A DNA stretch of 64,000 nt, taken from positions 11,048,839 through 11,112,838 of the forward strand of contig CAMGYJ010000002.1 in assembly GCA_946122785.1 (NCBI GenBank). The letters are read 5' to 3'. The notes under the pieces are model-generated. The model saw only the letters and a program-made list of their open reading frames with translations. It made no database searches and was not told the origin of the DNA. A program made the position numbers and the translations under genes. Source of the DNA: Linum tenue (taxonomy: Eukaryota > Streptophyta > Magnoliopsida > Malpighiales > Linaceae). Below, in pieces: positions 56,089 to 64,000 of this stretch; position 1 is the stretch's first letter, and every line of letters starts with the position of its first letter.

Positions 56089-58355
56089 GTGATCAATTTT
56101 TCTTCGTACAGCGGCCAATAAGCTTCATCAGGCAATGTACGGAAACTCCGTCCATAGGTGTTTTTGAGTGACGGGGGTCTTTGCTCCTGTTTTTAATTAC
56201 AGTCATTGCATGAGAACAAGGCCACCCTCTCCCCTGATACTTCTGGCATGAGCACTCACCAACTTTTGTCCTAAAATTGACCAAAACTTCATGGCGGTGG
56301 CCTCCCCGTCTACCATCCTCCCGATGTTCGGTCGTCACGCTATACTCGCCATTTGCCCGATTCATAACGGTTACACTGTGTCGACTGCTCTTGTGATTGT
56401 CATTCTCCATTACTTCCATGACTTTATAGGCATGGACCTTTCCCTGTGCCTCGTTTGTCCTTGCCCAATGGAGTCGGTTGACAAACCATGCATTCGTTTT
56501 CCAAAAAGTCATCTCCACAATGGCAGAGATTGGCAGTGCACGAACGACCTTGTAGACAGAGTTGATACTCTCACCTGAGTTCGCTGTGGCAATACCCCAT
56601 CTTGTCCCTCCATCTTTATGAAATGTACACATGGATAACTCGCGCATCTTCTACATCTTCTCCAGAAATTTTTTCTCTTGGTAGGCAACCATTGAGGAAG
56701 ACACAGAAAAGTAGTACGTTAGTCAATTTTCAGCAGTTTAGTACAATTCGAACAACCCAGAGGTACTCTCGTTAGACTCTTAGGAGAGGTATACATCTTC
56801 TTAGAAACACAGCCTGTTTGACAGAAAAAGGGGGGATCCGAAGATCGCTTAAAACCCGATTTTCCCAGGAAATGGGAGAACCATGATAATCGCTTAAAAC
56901 CCCATTTCCTTAGTCATGCCTCTCTTTAGAAAGAGTCTAACAAGTGCACCACTCTTCTGATTACATGATATTGTTAGTTGACAAAATTAAACGGCTAATA
57001 GAGAACTTACCAATCCACCACAAATCATCAGCAAGCTTCTTCCGCTTGAAATGATGGTTCCAGTTGCTCTTGAAGTGTCGTATGCACCACCTTTGGGACC
57101 ACTTCCAGGCTGGATCTATACCTAAGATGGCAGCTCTAATGTCAGCGTGCCGATCAGAGATTATTGTCAGGTTCTGGTGACGTGGATTTGAATTTGCCGG
57201 AAAAACCATCCATAGCTATCAGCATTCTCTCCCTCAACAATGGCGAAGGCTAAAGGAAAGACTTGTCTGTTTGCATCCTCCCCACTGGCAATCAGGAGAG
57301 TTCCCTTGTACTTGCCGGTAAGGAATGTACCATCCACTTGGATCACAGGGACACATAAGCCAAAACCATCAATAGATGGCTTGAATGCCCAAAAAAGTCG
57401 TCTGAAATGGCGCTTGTTACCTGGCTCTGGGGGTTGTATCTCTCCATCTTGGTATCGAGGGGAGAAAACCGTGCCAGGGTTAGATGCCTCCAATGCCAAA
57501 ATTAACCTGGGAAGGAATGCATATGATTCTTCACAATCACCAAAGATGGCGGCCAGAGCTTTCTGCTTTCCATGCCACGCCTTCTTATAGTTAATCATAT
57601 AACCATAACGACTTGCAATGTCAGCGATTATGACTTTCACTTTCAGGTCCTGATCTTGCTCAATTAGATGCTTGATAGCCGCAACAACCACCCTGGATTT
57701 CAACTGTCGATGGCCTTGGGAAGTTATGGATGACACACATGTGTGTGTGTTCACTGCACGGGATATGACCCAGTGGCCGTGTCTCTTGCTGTTGATGGCC
57801 CGAATCCTAACATTGCACCCCTCGTGATGATTACGGCATCTGACTATGAGCCTTTTAGTGTTGGAATGAGTTGTTTGCCATTCAAAATGTCGAGTCATTG
57901 CTTCAGTCTCAATGGCGTGCCGCACCTCCTTCTTCGAGCCAAATTGTTGGCCCTTCATAAACTCAGTAAGTGGACCCCATATTGGGATCTCTAGCGGCTC
58001 CATGTCGCTGTCGACCATCCAATTGTCGTCTGGAATGTGATTGTAGTAGGGGACTGGTACACGGTCACGAGCCACCTCATCATCATTAGCTGAGTCTGAC
58101 TCTGGTCCTGAATCATCAGCACCTTCAAGAGGTCGGAGCTGTCTGCACTGACGTTGTTCTCTCCTTCTTCATCGGAGGGGTCACTGACTGGTGCTGGCAG
58201 GGCATCCTCCATCTGATCCAGCTATGAAAGGCACCTTCATCAGCTCCATAATGGTAGTTGTGAAAACTACCGCTGCCTGATTGGAAGTTGTACTGAGGTT
58301 GGTTGGGGAGGTCCGGTTGAACTTCTTCTTCATATGACCGGTCGAATCCTAACAA
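56089..58355 (-). pseudogene. MULE transposase, N-terminal and catalytic part, interrupted by AthB
   Basis: Minus strand. A leader exon starts about 58349. From 58075 come the Mutator DNA-binding-type domain (C-R-N-H-H-E-G-C) and the MULE DDE domain: first Asp in Q-V-D-G-T-F, second in I-S-D-R-H-A-D-I; I do not find a secure third residue. The SWIM zinc finger (C-S-C-Q-K...P-C-S-H, near 56240-56200) is present. Frame changes occur near 58210, 58130, 57180 and, in a C-run, 56160. The gap 56648-56960 holds an inserted repeat or intron. The tail lies beyond AthB at 48483-48751. Not functional. Confidence 0.85.
56760..56955 (-). repeat. About 195-bp repeat, copy 2 (transposase intron)
   Basis: Complement of this stretch matches 42990-43190. 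On this copy the ends GTTAGACTCTTTCTAAAGAGAGG and GTTAGACTCTTAGGAGAGG (complemented) form clearer inverted repeats. Confidence 0.7.
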
Positions 58356-58485
58356 AAAAAAAGTATTACAAAATAAACTTACGAGTTAACGTTAATTGCA
58401 AAACTACTAAAGAAATATAGAGCTACAACAGAAAATTGAAAAGGGAGAAGGAGAGGTGTGAAGAGAAGTGGTTTTCCAGGAAGTC

Positions 58486-58492
58486 TTTTATA
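58486..58492 (-). promoter_or_regulatory. TATA box of the MULE transposase gene
   Basis: Minus-strand CTATAAAAG about 140 bases upstream of the first exon, just inside the right terminal region. Confidence 0.55.
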
Positions 58493-58504
58493 GGCAAGAT
58501 CACT

Positions 58505-58754
58505 GATGAAAACCGCACCTTAGAGGTGTGGTTTTCGTCTGCCATGCAGGCCCATGCAGACCCACGTCTGTTATTCTACATGGCATGTTGGTAATTAATT
58601 GACCAAAATCGCACCTTAGGGGTGCGGGTTGTGTGGCAAAACCGCATCTCCATGGTGCGGTTTTGCTAGGTCAGGCCAAAACCGCACCTCGGCCAAGCGG
58701 TTTATGTAGGTCAGACCTGAAACCGCTTGGCCAAGATGCGGTTTTGGTCCAGGA
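58505..58754. repeat. Subterminal AACCGCACC word array (MULE right end)
   Basis: At least six copies of AACCGCACC or its complement GGTGCGGTT, in both orientations, fill the stretch inside the right terminal repeat. The left end has three. Confidence 0.75.
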
Positions 58755-58874
58755 TTATAAACCGCACCTTAGAGGTGCGGTCCATAAAAAATGGTGCTAT
58801 TAGTGTAAATTTTTTCGGCTGGGTGCTATTTTTGTAATTTTTTTTTAAAAGGTGCTATTTCTGGAAAAATCCCG
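58755..58874 (-). repeat. MULE right terminal inverted repeat
   Basis: Complement starts CGGGATTTTTCCAGAAATAGCACC and aligns with 41951-42070. Confidence 0.8.
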
Positions 58875-60213
58875 TCGAACCATAAGTTCCCGAAGGGGTC
58901 ATGAAAGCTGTTTTTTTCCTCATCTTTGGGGTTCATTGGAATCTGGTGGTACCCTGAGAACATATCCAAAAAGGATTATGTCTAGTGGTCTGAAGTGGCG
59001 TTGATCAGCTGGTCAATGCGCAGAAGGGGATAAGGATCTCCGAGGCACACCTTATTGATTGTGGTGTAGTCAACACACATACTCCATGTTCCAGAATATT
59101 TCTTCACTAAGATGATGTTGGTTAGCCATGTTGGGTACTTGACCTATCGTATTAGGCCTGCGGCGAGGAGTCGCGTGACCGCTTCTTCATTGGCTTTTAG
59201 TTTTTTGCCATTGAAAGAGCGGCGAGCTTGTTGTTGAGTTTCCGCATTGATGGGCAGTGCAATACTGTGTTGCGCCACTTGCCTTGGCACACCGGGCATG
59301 TCTTCGGTGCATCACGCGAATAGTTCCTTGTACTCTTGAAGTAGCTTCATTAGCGGTTCGACCATGTCGTTGTGAACGTGAGTAGAGATGCACACTTTTT
59401 TGGTTGGTTCACTTGAGTCTAGCGTGACCTCGAAATCTGAATCCATGGACTTTGGGCGCGAATCTTTCGTTCTTGTGCCGATTATGTTGGTTTTCCTTGT
59501 TGACTTTTTGTCCTTGGCTAGACTCCATGTTAACCCGCGGGCCTCCCCTGTACCGGTGTTGGTGGGGAATTTCATCTTCTGATGGCACGTAGATGGCAGA
59601 GCCATGAACTTATCCAAGAACGGGCATCCTAGGATGCCGTTGTGCGGTGTGTTACAGTCCACGATGGTGAACTCGACTTGTTTTGAGGTGCGTGGTTCGT
59701 GGTCGCCAATCACGACCGGTAGCGTTATTGCTCCAATTAGCGTCACTCGTGTCCCGGAGAATTCTATCAAGATTCCTTGCGTGTGCTTTATCATTTGCGG
59801 GTCGATATCCATCTGATGCAAAGTGTTCTTGAATAATATGTATACGACGCTTCCTCCGTCGAAGCTGATGTTTCACTTTGGTTGAGTGTTGGTTGTCGCA
59901 CACTCCACTGCGCGGGAATGTTTCGTCTTCTTATTGGGTCTGTATCCTTCGATTTTCATGACACCGATTTTGTTAGGCACGACATATGCTCTAATGTTGT
60001 CGTCATACTCAGGTTGTGGCGGTGGTGGGGGTAATTGCTCGTTGTTCTTTCACCCCTCTGTCTCTTGGATACATTCAGCCAAGTACCCTCTTCGAATGAG
60101 TGCTTCGATCTCGAGTTTAATGTTGAACAATCTTCCGTCATGTAACCTATTTCCCTATGGAAATCGCAGTGTTTCCTGTGGTCGCGCATGTCTGGTGCGA
60201 CTTTAATTTGGGC
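58875..60213 (-). pseudogene. Ty3/gypsy gag-protease-RT fragment
   Basis: Minus strand. A gag-end zinc-like motif C-D-F-H-R-E-I-G-Y-M-T-E-D-C is near 60170-60125. Protease sequence lies at 59820-59500 (I-L-G-C-P-F-L). The start of reverse transcriptase (M-C-V-D-Y-T-T-I-N-K, D-P-Y-P-L; 59280-58890) is cut at the MULE end after a T-A-F-M-T-P block. Several stops and frame changes. Gag style suggests the Tat-like branch. Confidence 0.8.
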
Positions 60214-60352
60214 CACTACAACAAATTCGGCCTATTAGGACAATTTTTTTTTTTTTTTTGCCTTTTTCTGTTTGTCAGAATATGTACGATGATATGACAA
60301 AAATAATATATGTCCTATTTGGTATGCCTAATGTGACAAAAATAAATTTTCC

Positions 60353-60592
60353 AGAATAAGTCGTCATTTAAAATGAGTAATGTGACAAATACTTCGTGTT
60401 GCAACTAATTTTGTCAAAATAGGCATCCCATATCGGGATGTAAGAGACTCAACGGTGACAAATTTCTTGTTGTCAGAATAGTTCGTCATTTAAAGTGAGT
60501 AATGTGACAAATATTTCGTGTCACAATTAAGTTTATAAAAAATAGACATCCCATATTTGGAAGTAAGTGACACAAAAGTGACAAACTATATC
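60353..60592 (+). repeat. Two-unit tandem repeat in the CACTA left subterminal region
   Basis: Units of about 120 bp (60353-60472 and 60473-60592) share GTCATTTAAA(A/G)TGAGTAATG, TGTGACAAATA(C/T)TTCGTGT and CATCCCATAT. Confidence 0.75.
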
Positions 60593-63002
60593 GTCAGAGT
60601 AGCTTTTGTCATATTATGCCTTTTTGAATTGTTTAAATGACAAAGTATTTTATCACAATAGATAGCAATATTCCCACAACGAGCTGACAAAAGGGCATAT
60701 TCGTCATAATATAGTGGTTTCGGCTTTGAGAAAAGGTATTTTCATCAGATTTGTTTGTGTTAGACTCAAACCTCGTCTTAGACTGAAAACTCTTTCCCCT
60801 CAGAAAATAAATCACAAAAAGAATAATAAAATAGAAAATTGAAACCACTACAAAAAATTTATCTATTAACTACAAAATTTAACAACGTAAGTGCTATCCG
60901 CCATTGTTAAGTGACTACCAACGACGAAATTGGAAAGATCATCGTTCATGTGAGATACTAATGAAAACAGATAGAAATTCGTAGTTAGTAGGAGTTGGCG
61001 GGCTGGCGGCAAACAAAATTTTATTTGGGGGAACTAAAAATAAAAGCGGATTGGGGGAAGGAAACTAAAAAGAAAAGTGGGTTGTGCTATTTTGAAGTAT
61101 TTTTCATTCTCCCACACTCCCTAAAAAATCTCCAACCACAGAGTGCATCCATCCCTACTAAAACCCTCGTCTCTTCCTTCTCCCAACTCCGATCCCCTCC
61201 TTTAAAACATCTCAACAAATACATGTTTCTGTTTGGCACTCTCCCCAACCAGCACCGCCAGACCCCTCGCTCCCTCCTCACACATCAGCACCACTTCGCC
61301 ATCGTACATCCTCAAACCCAAAATAGACGGGCCAAAGCCGCTCCTCCTCCTCCTCCGTTAATCACTAGGAGTACTTAGCTTGGAGTTCTTCCCTAAGGAG
61401 CCTTATGGGTCCGGCCTGTTCCACAAAGTTCTCTAAGGGTTTCTGCCGAAGCTGGAGAAGAAACCCTCTACGACCACCGGTTCTCAGCAAGCTGTGGCGG
61501 GTAGTGGGATGATCAACACTACGGTACCTATGGGCTATGGCCGCGAGATTTGTTTGGATCTAAGGTCCGATTCTTTAACTTCTTCTAAATAATTATGTAG
61601 GCTCCTACCCTTTCTTCTCTAACCTTACTTGGTAATCCTCTGCTCCCCAGCCGCCCATCTCTACTTCAGATCTGAGTTGATTTTCTTGGAGACCAACAAA
61701 GCAAAGGAAGGGTTCTATGCATCTCTCCTCTGGACATAGCAAACCGCCCATATCTCTTCGCCACCACAAGCTATACCTCTAGGTATCCCACCACCGCCTT
61801 TACTCATCAACGTCCTCGACGCCCTCTCTCCTATTGTTGATGTGCCTCTGACCCTTAACTGGCTTTGAGAAGGTCCGGATTTATTACTTTATGGTTTCTA
61901 CCTAATAGATCTATGATCTAACTCAGTTAGTTACCCTTAACTAGATTTGAGACAAAGAGCATACTGGTTGTGTCGCTCTTTGAAGTTCAACTTTGTTCTC
62001 ACGTAGCTTATATTGATTGATGTACCAGTTTAGCTATGTGTTTTCCTAACTAATTACAAGGTTCTTTTCCTGGATGAATAGGTCGTTTGATATAAAGGAA
62101 TTGGAGACAGCTTGAAGCCAACTAGAGATGAAGATTGCAAAGTAGAGATTGTGGTACTGGTTGCTGCGAGAATAGTTGTTGACTTTCATTGCTGCCGAAT
62201 AAGGTTTGACTTGCAATACTCTACTCATTTTAGCCTTCACTCTCTCCCGCACTTGATAAATGCTACTGCCACTAAATAATTGCTATTGTTGCACTTATAT
62301 GATTCGATATAATATCTAGCTGGTTTACTTTGACCAATGCAAATCTTCGTTCTGTTTTTCTCTGCTTTTGGTCTTGTGAGCGTACACTCCTTGTGGTGGC
62401 AGCTTTGTATGGCAAATAAATGGTCTTGATATGCTGCTTTAGAGGGGAGGTGTTGCTTTGTGGTGTTACAGATCAACATAAGAAGCTCTATATGTTTGTA
62501 ATCTACAAACTGTTGCTTTGCTTATATCTTGTGAATTATTGCTTTTGATTGTTGGTATTTCTAATTTTGGAAATGGGCAGTGTGTGATTTATGATGGATT
62601 TGAATCAAGGATCTGGTGAGTGTTTATGGTGGTGAATTATTGATATTTGATTATGGAAAACTTCATGGAAATCAACTTCTGGTAATGGTGTTTAGCTCTT
62701 GTAAGTTGTATGTTGCTATGGTTTTCTGATTTTTGTCGAAAAGGGAAGGGTGTGTTTAGATATGAATCTGCCTTTTGTTTGTGGGTTACATGTTCGTTTG
62801 AGATATGAATGAATCTGGAAAGTTTTGTATCGGGAAGTTCTGTTTGAGGGTGATGGTATGTGGGCTGGTGTAAATACTTTTCTAAGTTGAGTCGAGAGTA
62901 TTCTTATGATGTGTTTTGTGTTTAGTTTTAAACAAATGCCAGAAATGAGTCATTACTTGATATAGATGACGATGGTGATGATTGACAGTGGCTGATTACC
63001 AA

Positions 63003-63113
63003 AGGAGCAACAACTCCAAGTAGGATTGGAGGCTGCAAGAGCTGAAGCGAAGAGAAAGACCAAGGAGTTTGAGGAGAAGATACAAAGTCAGGAGGAGCAA
63101 CTAAAAAGTTAGA
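63003..63113 (+). other. Coiled-coil-like coding remnant in CACTA
   Basis: Open stretch rich in Gln, Glu, Ala and Lys (heptad-like E-A-A-R-A-E-A-K-R-K, K-I-Q-S-Q-E-E-Q) stopped by TAG. It resembles the tails of plant En/Spm-type accessory proteins, but the match is only in composition. Confidence 0.35.
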
Positions 63114-63752
63114 ATGGTTTGCGTGGTGGTGAACAAGGAGGAATGTTTTGTGTTATGGTGGACAACTTAGAATGTTTGGTTATGTTGAACAAGGAGTTAG
63201 ACTGCTATGGAATAGTTGTAATGTTTTGGATTATTGGTAATCTTTCCATTATCAGGTGCAAAAAACAATTTCAAATTATGGAAATTTTGAAGCAGGTCAA
63301 ATGTGAAACATTTCATGACAACCCATATTCGTCATAATATGCAGTTATGAAAAAAAAATATTTGTCATAATATTTGGTTATGACCAAATAATAGTCACAA
63401 TAAACACTTGTGACAAAATGTAGTCGTCACAATATACCGTTATGATAAATTATAATCGTGTAATATGAAGAAAAAATAGCCCAAAATCACCAGATTATGA
63501 CAACCGTAATGACAAAATATGTTGTCATAACATCTTTGTTTGTCACAATAGACTACCCAACACCTCAGCTATACTGAAAGCAAATGTGACAACCTTGTTT
63601 TAAATTTTGTCACATTTGACCTATCCTGACGGCGATAAAATGACAAACGTTTGGGACAATACCTTTTGTCATATTATACATAATATGACAAAATGGGTAT
63701 TTAATATGACAAAATTGTCTCGTCATAATAGGCCGAATTTGTTGTAGTGGGC

Positions 63753-64000
63753 TGGCCAGTTGAGGCGGTAACCTTTATCACGTATGAGGTGGAATACGTT
63801 CTTCACTGTGTCATTTAAAGGTGTGAAGGTGTTTGGCGGACATCTGTTGGGAGAGCGTCTGCGTGTTGCTTGCGCCGGTTGAACGAGCGGTCTGCTCGCT
63901 CCACTATGGCGTTGTGAGAGTTGCTCGAGCGGAATGGGGAGTTGTCTCCGCGTTGCTCTTCTCTGATTGGTCTTGATGGTTCGAAGCGCCTTACGGATCC
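63753..64000 (-). pseudogene. Ty3/gypsy gag fragment, upstream side of the CACTA insertion
   Basis: Minus strand. It reads an Arg-rich stretch and L-T-P-L-N-D-T, then a K-G-Y-R-L-N-W-P block which continues across the CACTA into the motif at 60170. It is out of frame in places and runs off the right edge. Confidence 0.7.

Larger units (their letters stand above)
41951..58874. mobile_element. Large Mutator-like element carrying PMD and transposase genes
   Basis: Terminal inverted repeats of about 120 bp start CGGGATTTTTCCA and contain repeated AATAGCACC and CCGCACC(C/T)CTAAGGTGCG words. Excluding the 7.3-kb AthB insertion the element is about 9.6 kb. The two genes converge: PMD on plus (from 42755), MULE transposase on minus (from 58355). 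No 9-bp target-site duplication is visible (CCAAAAAGC versus TCGAACCAT). The left flank is the Athila 3' region and the right flank a gypsy reverse transcriptase, so the ends no longer sit in one target. Confidence 0.8.
60214..63749. mobile_element. CACTA transposon, probably non-autonomous
   Basis: Terminal inverted repeats of 24 bp start CACTACAACAAATTCGG; the 3-bp target-site duplication is GGC (60211-60213 and 63750-63752). Subterminal regions are full of TGACAAA / TGTCATAAT words. It is inserted in the gypsy gag region: removing it and one GGC joins 60213 to 63753. The only coding-like stretches are a short Pro-rich ORF (60995-61378) and a coiled-coil piece at 63000-63113. No transposase recognised. 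Confidence 0.9.

Noticed and set aside
1..64000. tRNA or rRNA genes
   Set aside because: tRNA-Met-like words are retrotransposon primer sites; I saw no full cloverleaf or rRNA sequence. A tRNAscan-SE run would settle it.

Overview
The window is nuclear DNA from a flowering plant, probably a eudicot. This rests on a complete myo-inositol oxygenase gene and most of a plant-specific glycine-rich membrane-protein gene, both with many GT-AG introns, and on plant lineages of transposable elements (Ty1/copia, Athila-like and other Ty3/gypsy, TRIM, Mutator-like, hAT and CACTA). I cannot name the species.

Layout. Positions 1-14350 are genic. A glycine-rich type I membrane-protein gene runs off the left edge on the minus strand (sixteen exons traced, one behind a GC donor). 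MIOX is complete in eight exons (12250-14115, minus). Between them lie a broken RNase H-domain fragment and a hAT-type miniature element; a second one sits in the first intron of the glycine-rich gene. From 14937 to the right edge everything I can identify is transposon, much of it nested. 14937-20311 is a minus-strand LTR element with a plus-strand copia remnant inside it. 21375-28423 is a complete Athila-like element (AthA) with 5-bp target-site duplications. 28429-30033 is a copia gag-protease remnant. 30095-33362 is a tandem and inverted array of short TRIM-like elements. 33788-41950 is an Athila-like element (AthC) cut off by the next unit. 41951-58874 is a large Mutator-like element (MULE) with about 120-bp terminal inverted repeats. 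It carries a plant-mobile-domain (PMD) gene and a transposase gene converging tail to tail, and a third Athila-like element (AthB, 48752-56083) is inserted in the transposase. 58875-64000 is a gypsy gag-pol fragment split by a CACTA element (60214-63749).

How the parts relate. None of the three Athila-like elements keeps reverse transcriptase, RNase H or an integrase core. AthB and AthC keep gag and protease; AthA and AthC keep the downstream ATHILA ORF-1-type gene. All would need enzymes from elsewhere. Their shared non-coding parts are the most interesting feature. (1) LTRs and internal leaders hold clusters of inverted words built on one core (CGGGC...CGGCCG...GCCCG). The flanking word differs by element (AATTA, CACA or GTTCA) yet is the same at nearly all sites within an element. 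(2) A 12-bp stem-loop follows the last ORF in all three. (3) A six-base AGGCAA loop on a co-varying stem sits just after the protease/pol ORF in the two that keep it. (4) A polypurine-like motif occurs twice near the 3' end. Most in-frame stops in the element ORFs are TAG where CAG or TGG is likely, as expected from deamination of methylated non-CG cytosines.
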